From contig NMRA01001020.1 in the NCBI GenBank assembly GCA_002633005.1, forward strand, positions 1 through 64,000: 64,000 bases of DNA, read 5' to 3'. This document shows positions 46,467-58,286 of the stretch, in pieces. The translations under genes and the position numbers were made by a program. The notes under the pieces were generated by a model. That model was not told the DNA's origin. It ran no database searches and saw only the letters and a list, made by a program, of their open reading frames with translations. This stretch comes from Phoronis australis (taxonomy: Eukaryota; Phoronida; Phoronidae). Each line of letters begins with the position of its first letter. Positions within the stretch are counted from its first letter, which is position 1.

Positions 46467-46810
46467 AGTTACACACTTGGTTTATGACCTGTGAGCGCCA
46501 ACAAAAGATTGCAAGAACACTTCAACAATAAACTTGTAACCTGATCCTGAAAACTGCTTTCGTCTGGAGTTGAAACTGTACAGGGTACACTTCTGACTAT
46601 ACCAAGAAACCATTCGTGTTAAAAAACAATGGAAAGCACATGGGGACACATCTATAAATTAGAGCTGGACAGAATTTCATTCAAACAATCTGACATAAAA
46701 TGTAACAACTCGTTACAGTTTAGAAGAGGCCTAGCACCATCAAATTAACATTTTACGAAATTGTTACATCGTATCAGAGCATAAATGAGTGGAAAAAAGT
46801 AAGCATTGTA

Positions 46811-47228
46811 CAACATGTGTAAGGACACTGTGTACAGGTCACATTATACAACATGTGTAAGGACACTGTGTACAGGTCACATTATACAACATGTGTAAGG
46901 ACACTGTGTACAGATCACATTATACAACATGTGTAAGGACACTGTGTACAGTAACACATTGTGCAACATGTGTAAGGACACTGTGTACAGTAACATTGTG
47001 CAACATGTGTAAGAACACTGTGTACAGGTCACATTATACAGCATGTGTAAGGACACTGTGTACAGATCACATTGTACAACATGTGTAAGGACACTGTGAA
47101 CAGTAACACATTGTACAACGTGTGTAAGGACACTGTGCACAGTAACACATTGTACAACATGTGTAAGGACACTGTGTACAGCAACACATTGTACAACATG
47201 TGTAAGGACACTGTGTACAGTATGACAT
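46811..47228. repeat. Minisatellite, 36-39 bp unit, 11 copies
   Basis: Units of the form 'caacatgtgtaaggacactg' plus 'tgtacagnnacattnta', with two or three alternating variants ('ggtcac', 'gatcac', 'gtaacac'). Unit D1 has only one degenerate unit at the same place (about 35365-35392), so the array expanded in D2 or collapsed in D1. It produces spurious open frames on both strands. Confidence 0.95.
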
Positions 47229-47473
47229 TTGAGGTACCTTTTCCCAAAGTTAAAGATTCTACCATACCCTGAGTCACCCTATCAAGAAATTTAAATGATC
47301 TCAGATATTCTGAAAGCGAGTTGAATGAGCATTGCGCTTGATGTGCAAAACCTGCTGTATTGGCTCTACAATTTAACTATGAAATACCTGTAATGGATCA
47401 CAAATTTTCACTTTTGTTCATTTAATTCATCCCAACCTTGATACTTTCTACCGACAAATATGCAACAACTCAC

Positions 47474-47698
47474 CGGAAGAAATCACAACACCATGAACTT
47501 GTACTTCACACAGCGCGAGGACCCCATCTTCATCGAGAATCTGTATATACAAATAGCGCCCAAACACTGGATGACTACAGGTTATACGTAGTGTGTCTCC
47601 TGTACTAGCACGTCCTGGGTAGCGACTACACTGTTGGGATGGGGCAGATGGGCTTGAGGTGTTGGTTACCTTGACAACAAAGTTATGGAGCCGCTCAC
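47474..47698 (-). CDS. Fucolectin-like (F5/8 type C) domain, second exon, unit D2
   Basis: A 225-nt exon on the minus strand (acceptor TTTCAATAG, donor GTGAGT), phase 1 at both ends and one codon longer than its D1 counterpart at the 3' end. It reads ERLHNFVVKVTN..., QQCSRYPGRASTGDTLRITC, HPVFGRYLYIQI and LALCEVQVHG. Same function class as the D1 exon. It is joined in phase to 49956-50159 across a 2.3 kb intron. Fully open. Confidence 0.88.
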
Positions 47699-48060
47699 CT
47701 ATTGAAATAAGAACAGACAGACATCAAGTGTGAACAGCAAGTCAGTGAAAACACAGCAGATCGGTCTAGAGGCCATGAAAAGGGCATATACCAGTGATGT
47801 CTTTTTGGTCAAGTACTTCAGTAGTGAAAGGATCTACCCCCAAATTAGCCTAAGCTCATTTTGGTGTTTTTCTTGTTTTTAGATTCATGTAATTCGCAGA
47901 GGCTATCTATAAGACCAACATCAAAAACGAGAATGGGAAACATAAATCGTGAATTTCCAACCCTTCGCCGAGGAGCACTTCACAAAAAAATCTTCACACA
48001 ACATGCAATCAATGGCAAAGGCACAAAAACACACTTACTGTTGAAATTTCATATAGCTGT

Positions 48061-49180
48061 TAATGGGATCAAATAAAAGTGTATAACTTCTAGGATCCCA
48101 TTCTGCCACGCAGTTGGCTTAAATCAGTTTGAAACTTCGCTGCGTGGAGTTTTAAGGTAACCGTCCAAACTTGTGTGTGCAAAATGAGCGAGTTGATAGA
48201 GACAACTTAAGTAAGTTTCAATAAAAAACATTTTTTCAAAAAATAGGTTTTAATGGTATGGAAAACCTTCACGGCAAAATCCTTGTACCAATCACATATC
48301 CAAGTTGTGCTTTAGTAGCCTTATTTATTACTAAGAGTTAAGTAACAGTGTATTCATAATACCCAACCAGTACCATTTACTAATTGTTGGCTTTGGCACC
48401 CACAACTAAAGCTCCCACCTTCCGTATTATAAAATTGAAAGCCTTTAATTCAAGCAATACACAGAATCACAAGAACAGTAAGAGTTCATTGTAAACAATC
48501 GACTTAACAGACTTGTATGCAGTTGGAGCCCTTAAAGAAATCGTCCAGCAGCTAAAACACTTTTTTGACACCAGGAAAGTATGTATTGTTCATACAAAAT
48601 GTTGTTTTTGCTTCTTACATACCACGGAAAGTAATTAATTGCAACGCAAATTACACTGCTCATAATTCGTAGCCCCTTCAAGAGCCCCAGAAAAAATCTC
48701 AACCAATCAGCGTAAAGTAATGTTGTGTTGCAAGATTGAGAATTCACTTGAGAATGAAACAAGTATGTTTCGAAATATCGTGTCTTTTAATTATGTCGAT
48801 AGGTCAGTTACTGTATCTATGTTCAGTTGAGAGTAGAGTTTTGTTCAGAAAGTATGAACGCAACGGAATAAAGACCATGAACAATGAAAAGTGTCGTGCA
48901 TTTAACAAATTCTGTATAACAGAAAACTTGCTCCCGAAGTACAGTCAGTTGACAAGATTAGAAAAAGTAAAACTGATCCTTGGGTGTCTACCCATTGTTT
49001 AGTCAAAGAACGACACCTAGCGGTATAAAATCACCAAGACTTTACAAGGTTCTAGTCAGGCCTAATTTCAAGTAACTGTGATCATACATGTGTTAATTGT
49101 TAATGTAAAATAAAACCAATCATCTGTCCTGCTTTAGTTTCTTGGCATGTAAAGAGCTCCCAGAATGTTAATGTTACAGA
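48061..49180. other. Intronic sequence of unit D2, no exon recognised
   Basis: A ~140 bp block (about 48550-48690) is absent from D1 and flanked by CCAG on both sides, so it may be a small insertion. The frame 48736-49002 has no recognised domain. The rest aligns with D1. Confidence 0.4.
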
Positions 49181-49955
49181 TCATGCTTCACGCACAAAAT
49201 TGACAGCTAAGACAAGCCAACTGGTAGAAGTATGGCATTCTCCCGTTGAGTCTAACTTGTTCGGTTGTATACCACAACAACAAGTTGGGCGGATGACCAT
49301 TGTAGCCTGTACTGAGTGATTAAGTACATTCTGGCCAGCTCTCTTTTGTTCGATAATTGCGCTAATCTCGCATAAGATCCTATCTAGCATGACTGGGCTG
49401 TGCTGTTAAAAATAAAAGTTGAGTTAGCTGTTTAATGTTTGAACATAAGGCAATAGCATTTCTGAATTCCTCGTCAAATGCTGATTATGTTTAGGTTTTG
49501 AATGACCAAAATCACCCCAAATACAACTGAAGTTAAGACAATCTATTCTGTCCTAACATACCAACGCACTGGGTTTGACTGTGTTAACATGTGGTTGGTA
49601 ATAAGCTTGGTAGATAATTGGCCCGCATGTTGTCATACCAGACAAAAGACTGTGCTTGGTAGTTAACCAAGGAGATAGATAATATCAGTACCTAGTCACT
49701 GAACAGGAGAACACCCTAATGGTACAAACTTGTTGAGCCTGATCTGAACCAATGACCTGACTGGTCAAGTCCAGCTATCAGCTCTAATTTGAGTAAGGAA
49801 CAATGTGAGACCAATTTCATGACCCACACCATTACACTAAATCACAACTTATTTTTTATGAATACACATTTATAGCAACTCTAAGTCGGTATATAAAAAT
49901 TAGCTTTAGTGAATTGTGACTTCATCAAAACACTTCAAATGAAGGTAAAACTTAC

Positions 49956-50159
49956 CACAACAGCCACCTCGGTTCACTATAGTAACATCAGAAATAGAGT
50001 ACACAGCTAACAGGTCCACTCTCCACCAGGGGTCCTTCTCATCAACTGTGTGAGCACAGTAGGTGTAGTGTTGTGTCAGGTCCCCATCCACAGCTTTTGA
50101 AGATGTGAGACCTAGATATGTGCTGGACTGTTGAGTTGGTTTGTTAGCAGCGATATTCA
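49956..50159 (-). CDS. Fucolectin-like (F5/8 type C) domain, first exon, unit D2
   Basis: A 204-nt exon on the minus strand (acceptor TTTCAG before 50159, donor GTAAG from 49955), phase 1-1. It encodes NIAANKPTQQSSTYLGLTSS, KAVDGDLTQHYTYCAHT, DPWWRVDLLAVYSISDV and VNRGGCC. It is intact, but the Asp of the R-x-D-x4-R sugar-binding motif is Gly here (RGG), unlike D1. It lies upstream of D1 in transcription order; the symmetric phase-1 borders would allow both units to be domains of one multi-domain lectin gene, or they may be two genes. Confidence 0.9.
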
Positions 50160-51097
50160 CTGAAATAAAACCACAATAATGGAGAAGACTTATTTTTAGA
50201 GAAACAACAAAACTGAGGAGACAATGTCTTTGACAAGAATGGTCGTTAAGTACAGCGAGAAATATGAATTAGCAGTTAACCATGTAAAACACATTTTGGT
50301 AACATAGAAGTCAGTGCCAATCTGAAGAAATATCAGGAACAATCATTTTAAATTTGGCATCAGTGAGTAGAAGGAAAGGTGGGAGGGAAGGATGAATAGA
50401 GATGGAGAGGCCGGTGTAGAACAAGGGAGGGAGAGGGAGCGAGTTTTACATTTTGCTGAAATGACAATAACACTAGAAACAAACAAACACATTTCATAAT
50501 AAGAAAGCCTATACTTTTTGCTACAAAATTACATAATCAGATCATAACCTTTGAGATGAAATTTTACTTGAAGTTGCTAGCTCTGAAATAATCTTTAGTG
50601 CTCTACAGTTTAAACCACCATTTTGTACAGAGGAGAGCAACGGCAACCAAAGGGTCCGAAGAAGACTGACATTTGTTTCATTTCTGTATGTTTTATTTTG
50701 CTATTCTCTATTTGTTTTCTAGAAGATCGCGCTTGATTGACATGACCCGCCATGAGGTCAAGTGATGATGTAAGTTGTTTACAATAGCACACCATGCAGA
50801 CAACATTCTAACACGTTCCAGCATATTAACGACAAATATAGAACCAAATCAGTTTTTAGCCACAATAAGATCAAAAACTGGACAATCGTCGCACAAATAA
50901 AAAAGTTGTAAATAAATTGTTGTAAATATGATCCTGATGATGTCTAATAAAAAGACGAAACATTGAATCGAACATGAACTTTTTTATTTGTGCGGCGATC
51001 ATCCATTTTTTAATATTATATTAATAAACTAACAGTATACATGAATCTAAAGCTGATGTACCTGCACAAGTGTTCACAGAGACTGTAGGTTGGAGCA

Positions 51098-51968
51098 CAG
51101 GCACCTTTAAGTAGCAGTCTACAATATATATACTGGGGAGCCCAATGTTCGTCCGCCTAAGCATAAAACCGACTTGCTGTTGTACTCACCGAATTATTCC
51201 ACTTCAAAGTTATGATCTGAATAGGATTCGATTTAACTCTCACAGATATACCGCATTCATCGATTCGGAAGTTTTCTTTAATTTGTGCCGAGTTATTTCA
51301 AATGTGCACTGCCTTCGGCAGCCATTTTATTGTGACACCTAAGTTCGTCATATGCTGCCCCCTTTTGTAAAAACTGAGAAACATGCAGAAAAAGGCCAAC
51401 GAAGTAATGAAAATTGCAACAGCCTGTTTTTATTGACATAAACTCGATTTGAAGCTTTGATGTTGAGCTCTGCACTGTGGTTTCCAATAAAAGCCAATTG
51501 GACAACATTTCAATGCAGTTTAATGGTGAACGTGAGGCAAAAATGTTAAGAACCCAGCGTATCGCATTTGTCTGCGGATTTTTCCTTTGGCCTTCTAGAT
51601 CCTACTAGTGCCTGGGACAAACAGATACATTGCATAAACAAACCCTGGATCATGTTTTGTGTCCCGTCGGAAGAAAATTTAAATTCGAAAACATCTTCTG
51701 AAAACGCACAAAAAAGTGTATTAGTAAAATCTACTGATTTTTAAGTGGTTTTAAAAAACAATCGGTAAACTCACCGATTTCTGTCTCATTACTTTGATAC
51801 GTGTCTCTTCCGATAAGTTAGTACCTAACGTGCAGACGAGAACTCCAAATTGGAACGCTAAGTCCCGCGTGGTTGCGCTGCACGCGAAACAAGATGGCGG
51901 ACGAACTTTGGAGCCTGACGAAAATAGGTAACCGGACGATATTGTAGAGGGCTACTTAAAGGTGCCTG
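51098..51968. mobile_element. Non-autonomous DNA element with CAGGCACCTTTAAGTAGC ends
   Basis: CAGGCACCTTTAAGTAGC at 51098 and GCTACTTAAAGGTGCCTG at 51951-51968 are perfect 18 bp inverted repeats, extended by 'tctacaatat' inward with two mismatches. The 871 bp interior has no recognisable protein. No target duplication is clear. An AAGATGGCGG (YY1-like) occurs near the right end (51890). Confidence 0.8.
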
Positions 51969-52089
51969 TTAGAGGCTGCCATATTGAGAACAGCCAGTGC
52001 CACCTATAGATGAACAGTGAGCCCTCTAGTGGCAGTACCAATATTGTCTATCTTCCCCCAACTCATTGGAGCACTGAGTCCGGCAGCGA

Positions 52090-55000
52090 CAGTGGCTAGG
52101 TCCGTCCGAAGGCGGAGGAAATTAAACCTGGGGAACGGAATGTTACGATGAAGTCCTTGATGGGGCGGCCAAACACGCACTCAGCGGGTGACATTTTTGT
52201 GTCTTTGTCAGGGGTATTCCGGTACTGCCGCATGGCACGCTGAAAGGCATCCGTAGCCAGTTCGCCATCATCGGTGCCGGTGTTGTCAGTGACGAGTCTC
52301 TTCATAGCAGTCTTCACACCGATATCGGCGTCGTGGTCGAGCAGAACTCTGGGCCGCCGTCGCTCGAGATGGGTTTTCTGGTATACCGAAAGTAAGGGTA
52401 TCCACCAAAAGCCATCCGAGACGGAGTGGGCCCTTTCCACAGTCCGAGCCAGTTCAGTGGAGTATCTGTCAAATATGACTAGATAATGGGCACCTTTGTA
52501 GGTGAAGAAATCTGCACAAACGCTCTGAAAAGGGTGCACCGGTTAGGTTGGTGGCATTAGCCATCCGGTTGCAGTGGTTACAGTTGTCTCTGCGGTTTGC
52601 AATGTCTACAATGATGCCAGGCCAGAAGACGGCCGGCTTCAGCACGAGCCAGCATGGACGATACATCCTGGTGAGCAGAGTGCAGGGTGTCCAAAACAGC
52701 GGATCGCAGCTTGGGAGGGATCACGATGCGGTCCTTGTAGATGACAACACCATCAACGGCGTAGAGATGCTCTCGAAACTGATTATAAGCAAGCACTTGG
52801 GAAGCTCCGACTGTTTATTCGGTAGACAGCACTCAACATGGGTCAACAGGGCACTCATCGCGGGGTCACTGCTTGTCTAATCGCGTACCTTGTCCCATGT
52901 AATGCAGTCCGGTGAGGTCAAAGTCCAGACGGCTGAGTTCCATAACTGTTCCTCGATGGATGGCAACTGACTGGAGGTGGGACTCGGAGGGTCGCCATGA
53001 CATGGTAGCTGCCCTAGGGTGCAGCGTGAGGTAGGGGCGAGACACAGCTGTCTGAAGATAAACAAGCAGAGTCATAACCCGTGATGTTGGCAACGTCATC
53101 CGGGAGGGGACGTCGCACCACTGGTCCTGATGGGCGCCGGGACGTTGCATCTGCTGCTTTGTGATGGGCACCAAGTACATGCATGACCTTGAAGCGGTAC
53201 CGAAGCGTCTTTTCCTTCAGGTTCCTGATGCGGGGGTTTGGTATATCTTCGAGGGAGCAGTCTGTGAAAATCTTGACCAGCGGCTTTTGGCCAAGGACAA
53301 AGTAACGAGCTTTGTCGAAGGCATCAGCAACGGCGAGCGCTTTGCCCTCTGTCGGAGCGTACCGGGACTTAGCGGGGTGGGTGAAACGGCTCCCGACGAG
53401 AGTTGCCTTCCAGCCTGAGCGACAGAAAACGGGATGAGGCGCTGACATGTGCTTTTGCAAGAGCCAGAAACCAATGCCCTCTTTATACCAATCAGTGGCA
53501 AGGCACGTCGGTAGCGATTTGTCAAATATACGCACCCCGTGCTCAATGTCTTGAACGATGACTCTTTTCGATTCGTCTAATAAGGACTGTAGCTGGTCCG
53601 TCCATACAAATGGTGTGTGGAGCTTCAGCAAGTCACGAAATACTTTCATGCAGTCAGCCATGCTAAAGGCATACGATACCTGGTTCAGGAGGCCGTCAGG
53701 CGCATGTCAGTAAGTGACTGTGGGGTGGGGAAGTCCAGGATTGTGCTAAGGAACGCCCTGCAGGGACGAACAGAGTCTCAAGTGATCTCAAATCCAGCAA
53801 ACTCGACCGAGTCCCGGCCAAAGGTAAACTTGTCCGGGTTGAGTATGATTCCATTATTTCCACAGAGCTCGAGCCATTCGCAGGCCTTGAAAACCTTTCC
53901 ACCAGGGTGTCTGCCCAGAGCAAAGTATCATCTTCGTCTTCTTCTGTATATGCGCGACCAGCTTATCAAAGCGGGGGTGTACGCATTGTCAGATGCTATG
54001 TATCCTGGGGGGGCACACGGTATCGGTATCGACCCCATGGGGTGATAAAGGTGGTGAAATGACGGCCTTTCCGACAAATAGATACACTGTGATAGCCGTT
54101 TCAAGCGTCGAAGACTGTTTTTTTCGTCTTCGGTGGGACCGATCTGGCCTGGTGGAATGGGGACGGGGTATGATGTGTCTCTCGCAAGGCTTACTTATTG
54201 AGTGGCTGGAAGTCGACGGTTCGGTGGTGGCGTTTCGGGCAGGAGTAAAGCGAGGCTGTCTCGGGACTGTCAGCAGTATGTTACGGAGCAGTCGGCGTCG
54301 GGTTGGGCATGTTCTGTCCTGAGTTGCAGAACTCACCGATTGTCGGGAAGTGCGCAGAGATTATGCCAAGGGCTACGCATGCTTATCGGCTCAGGAACAC
54401 TGCTTGATGAGGCCGTGATGTAGACCAGGTGGCGTGTTTCTCGCGCCTTACTGTCGTTATTGCAACAGTGAAAGCGTATGGGAGTCGCGCCAATGATTGG
54501 TATGCATTCGTTGTTGGCTGCGTGCATTTGCATATGCACGGGATGAGGTCGTGATTCGTGAGTCCGAGCTGAAGTGAGATGCCAATACCAGCTCGGCAGC
54601 TCTGGCACCCTGTATCCGCCATGCAAGAGACTTCAGTAGTGGTTGGGCAAGAGGACAGCTGGTGTGACAATCCCAAGCGGGCATAGCCCTCGGTACAGAC
54701 AGATGCCTCTAACCTGGCGAAGGGTTAGGGTTTTGCGGGTCAGGTTGTCATACAGGTGGTGGTCCAGGCAGAGTGTGGGCTGAGATGACTGCTGTGTTGA
54801 GGTGGGTGCATGCAGGCCACATAGGGCGTTAAAGACGGCGTTCCCAGCAGATGGCATGGGCTTGCTGCTGCGGCAGACAGACTCGAAGTGGTTTTTCTTT
54901 GTATCGTGTTCATGTATGGCCATGGGCGGGGCAGTCTTCTTTGCGAGTGTGGCATGGCTGTCGGCAGTTTTTGCACGCAGGGAACTCTTTGTGCATGAAG

Positions 55001-55170
55001 GGACCAGGATTGATGGCTGGGGGCCTCTTGTTTTCCTATATGCACTTGCCTCGTGCAAACGGGAGGCTGACCGCTTGCCGAATTCCTTGGCTTCGATGAG
55101 GCGCCGTGAACATGAACAGGCAACGGAACGTATGGATAGTTCTTTAGTAAGCCGCAATTCGTCAGAGAAA
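52090..55170 (-). pseudogene. Ty3/gypsy retrotransposon 2, gag-pol remnant
   Basis: Minus strand, 5' to 3': gag zinc knuckles readable at about 55010-54890 (CKNCRQPCHTRKEDCPAHG, then NHFESVCRS in another frame); aspartic protease with active-site ADTG near 54608; reverse-transcriptase remnants 54340-53670 in several frames; end of reverse transcriptase and RNase H in one open frame 53661-53014 (SRYAPTEGKALAVADAF, NLKEKTLRYRFKVMHV, HKAADATSRRPSG); integrase HHCC region about 52790-52560; and integrase core/C-terminal part 52539-52096 (SVCADFFTYKGAHYLVIFDR, FGRPIKDFI). A deletion within RNase H joins YFVLG directly to QKPLVKIF, removing the segment with the conserved DHKP-type motif. Multiple frameshifts; LTRs not found. 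Inactive. Confidence 0.8.
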
Positions 55171-55370
55171 TCATTGTCTACGAGAAGCCGGCCACAGACA
55201 CGGAGATGTTTCACGGCCTCATACTTGCTATCAACAGCCTACCTTTCATTCTTCACTACCGCGAGCCACTTCCTAAGCATTTCGGGCTCTCGAGGAAGTC
55301 CAAACAACGATATACCCGCTTTCTTCGCAGCCTCATAGTTCGGACAAGCGGGAACGATGCACCGCAATAT
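55160..55370 (-). pseudogene. THAP-domain fragment fused to the gypsy remnant
   Basis: On the minus strand: ILRCIVPACPNYEAAKKAGI (C-x4-C) from 55370, SLFGLPREPEMLRKWLAVVK (the F.LP and W landmarks), a TAG stop, then HLRVCGRLLVDNDFS. The expected Met start codon is ATA (55370-55368), and the final zinc His of C-x2-H is Leu. The frame then runs into gag-like sequence of the adjacent retroelement. It is a dead THAP gene, either interrupted by the retroelement or joined to it by deletion. Confidence 0.6.
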
Positions 55371-55548
55371 AGCGGCATTCACTCTGCAGACGAACCACTG
55401 TCGTCGCTGCGTCGTTTCTCACCTTCCTCACAGGTTAACGCGACACCTCTTGGCAAGGTGAGGTAGACCGTTTAAGAGGCGATGTGGAAGTAGACCGATT
55501 AAGACGGTAAAAAAGACCAATTAAATCGGGTTGCATGCTCCTTTTAAT

Positions 55549-55870
55549 CGTGGTGGTGCAGTGGTAAAGCATGCGCGCTCTATCCGCTGGGTCGTGAGTT
55601 CGAGTCTGTGGTACTTGCAGTTTTTCGTGTTTGACACGTTCTCCGTTTTTTTTTTTTTGGCCTTTTTTTCTTGGATAATACTTCGGGAATCAAGGAAAAT
55701 GCTTGATTTTCAGAGGAAAAAACAGAAAAATGTCCTGGGTGGAGGGGGGGCAAACTCGTCTCCCGACCTCCCCCCATTCGGTGCTATGCGTATCTACAAT
55801 CGTGCTTTGAGCAAACGTTTTCAAACAAAATGTTGGGCCCACCCTTGTGATATCCTAGATTCGCCAATGC
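55549..55870 (+). mobile_element. GGCGGATC-family element with tRNA-like head, left-truncated
   Basis: It begins with the tRNA-like segment (box A-like TGGTGCAGTGGTAAAGCA, box B GAGTTCGAGTC). It continues through 'aaggaaaatgcttgatttt', the G/C palindrome (55738-55772) and 'tgctatgcgtatctacaatcg', and ends CCTAGATTCGCCAATG. It is colinear with 18901-19221. The left GGCGGATTTAGG end is missing, so it may start as a SINE or be 5'-truncated. Confidence 0.8.
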
Positions 55871-55872
55871 AC

Positions 55873-56430
55873 TCACTCAGCTTTTTGTGGAGCCGGTAGA
55901 AAAAAGGCTGCTGACGACCAGAGAAAGAAGGAAAGGAGTTCCCAGAAGGGCAAAACTGTGGAAGAGGTTGAAGTAGGTGGATCATCTGCAAAGATTGAGA
56001 GCATTGCCACCTTCTTGAAATCCCAACAAACAAGCTCTTCTGTTTGTTTCTCGATTACACTATGAAGGTGTATGATGGTGTACTCTTGAAGCTCCATTCC
56101 GAAGAACCACTTATCCGTGAACTCAGGGACTGTCTTGTTGGCCTTGTGAGGGCTTTGTATAGCAGGTTCTTGAAGCCGGTTGCTGTTGCTGATAAATCTC
56201 TGTCACAGGTCAACTTCGCAGATCGAGCCAACCAGAAAAGTGATGCAGATATTTTGATTGGGCAGCAGGTCCCTGACTTTATTGAGCACAATCGTCTGTG
56301 AAGTAAGGGCAGTGAAGAATTCTTCGATCGTGTGCGACAGTATTTTGAAGTTGCGTGCATGTTCTTGGTAAGCAAGCTGCTATTTGATGACACATTGCAT
56401 GTTCCGAGCTGTGAAGAAAGTAGCTTCTGA
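55873..56430 (+). pseudogene. hAT/ZMYM-like transposase C-terminal fragment (tentative)
   Basis: A frame 56044-56301 reads DYTMKVYDGVLLKLHSEEPL, then RDCLVGLVRALYSRFLKPVAV and QKSDADILIGQQVPDFIEHN. After the TGA a second frame continues EEFFDRVRQYFEVACMFLVS. Its run of LxxEEPxIRxLxxxLxxLVxxxxxRFLKPxxV resembles the helical region of hAT-like/ZMYM-type transposase-derived proteins, as I remember them; I did not recognise a catalytic motif. A basic segment upstream (55880-55960, third frame) may belong to it. Broken fragment. Confidence 0.35.
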
Positions 56431-57469
56431 AAGAAGGGAACATCTGTTTTTGCCGCGTTATTCCAAAGACTGACAATGTCTTGTGGAAGGAACCATGGAA
56501 TTTATACTGGAAGATGTATAGTTTTTTGCGGCCATGGCGACTGCACTGACTTCGTAACATGTTGAGCTGATGGTAATACTCAATGTTTTTTCACAGACAG
56601 TACGGTGGTGGGTGTTCTCATACACTTGCAATGAATAATAATTCAAAACTTTCGTGAATGGTTTAGAATATATCGACTGCTGCAAAACATTGTCTAGTGC
56701 AGATTCATAAAGACCTTTTTGCAGATATGTTTTTGTGTTAAGAAATTAGGTGTATATTAGGCATGTATTAACATAACTAGTTAAGCTCAGTAAGGACTTT
56801 TTCTATTTATTATAATCTGACATGGATCAACGAAGCCTGCGCAGTGTTCCCAATCTCATCAGACGTGACGGGCATGGACATTTGCCACGTCAGTTGGCAG
56901 AGGTACCAAAGAGGTGCAAATTCATGGGATGCAAACGACGCTCATAATTTATGTGTCTACGTTGGGAGGTGTATATTACCGTGGACAAGTGTAGTGACTG
57001 TTTTTACAACTACTGAAAGTGAAAGTGAAGAAAAATTGAAAGTAAAGAAATGGAAGAAAAATTGAAAGTGAAGAAAAACCGGGTCCCACACCTATCTGGT
57101 AATGACATTGTTTGAAGACACACTGTTGCTGATGAAACTGCAAACCAGCGAACCTGCTCTCACGTGACCCTGGTATACGAACATAGATCATTTCAGCCTG
57201 TATTTATGTTTTTAACCAACAAGCTATGAGAAGTAAGGTTTTCTATGACGAGAAACGTAATTCATGTCATTTTTGCTTTTTGCGTGAAAGTGTCCTTTAG
57301 TTCATAAGGGTTATTAGAGTGACCATGCCAACGACCATGCCAGTACACCTTCATTAATCTTTTTAAAGCTGGTTACATCAATATGCAACTCGCAATTTAA
57401 GAAGACAAAATTTGCCAACTTTTCATATAATCATACAACATACGGTTACTTCTGCGTGGTGTTAAGCCA
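56431..57469. other. No gene recognised
   Basis: Contains a GAAAGTGAAGAAAAATTGAA-type purine-rich local repeat (57015-57080) and AT-rich sequence. Frames at 56844-57065 and 56976-57191 derive partly from it. Confidence 0.4.
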
Positions 57470-57840
57470 AGTGAACGATGCAAGAAAAAGCAATGGTTTT
57501 TGAACATTGAAAACCACGAAAAATAATTGTAGACATCGAAAATGTGAACAGAAGAAACACTCTTGATCGAAAAAGTGAATTATCTTATGAAATATTCTGA
57601 TTCTGTCAGTTTGATGACGTCACAGAGCACTTACTATTAGTCCGGTTGTGACATACCAGACCACGTAAACCTGCAAGCAAAACTACAGTGTTTTGACCCT
57701 CAAAATTGGTTGATAACTTTCTAAAGACACGTAGAAGAGGTAATAGTTTTGTTGGAGCTGATGAGTACATGTCAAATGAAATTAATTACTTTTCATTGAA
57801 TGTCAAGTATGTCGTCTGGACCTCCTACAGGGTAACAAGC
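57470..57840 (+). repeat. Flanking repeat unit, left copy
   Basis: 'tttttgaacattgaaaacca' to 'cattgaatgtcaagtatgtcg' is homologous to 61650-61992 and, for its second half ('gatgacgtcacagagcac' onward), to 61998-62232. The unit is about 340 bp with a ~225 bp core. The gypsy element 57916-61539 lies between the copies. Confidence 0.8.
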
Positions 57841-58286
57841 GCAAGTTAATCTTAGAAAGAAAATTTGTTTTGTCACCCAAATAGGGCGCCTGACCGTATT
57901 CTGTGGAATCGGCATTGTGACGTGATGTTCGATTACACGTTTTATTCGGAGTATTGGACTTTAGTCGTAATGATAGTTTAGTCAGAGCTACTTCCTGTGG
58001 TCATCAACTTCCTGTCTCAGACCATGAGGTCATGATATAATAAAGTGATGTTTATTAGTTAAAATCTACGAGTTAACAGTAATTCGTTACATGGTGGCAG
58101 CGTGAACAGGACCCTGATGAACCACTGAAGAGCCGAGCAGACCAAATTCATGAAAAAGCATTGTGGTTTTGCTCATTAATCCCTAAACTAGTGAGCCTGA
58201 TCTGGTGAGTCCATTCCAGTTTTTACTCTGACTTGACTTTAAAGACATGCTTAAGAAGTCCCTGTTGTCTCAGATTGCGACTCACG

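Larger units (their letters stand above)
46467..51015. repeat. Segmental duplication unit D2 (paired with 35001-43530)
   Basis: Direct copy of D1 about 11.4 kb downstream, lacking the D1 transposon insertions. It provides the empty site for the 3 kb THAP element near 48509-48525. The segment 49130-51015 corresponds to 41700-43530. Confidence 0.9.

Noticed and set aside
46811-47228. CRISPR-like array
   Set aside because: The repeats are contiguous 36-39 bp units without unique spacers in a eukaryotic intron; it is a minisatellite.
46877-47277. Overlapping open frames on both strands with repeating CTQC/VQCV pattern
   Set aside because: Products of the 36-39 bp minisatellite, whose variants keep several frames open.
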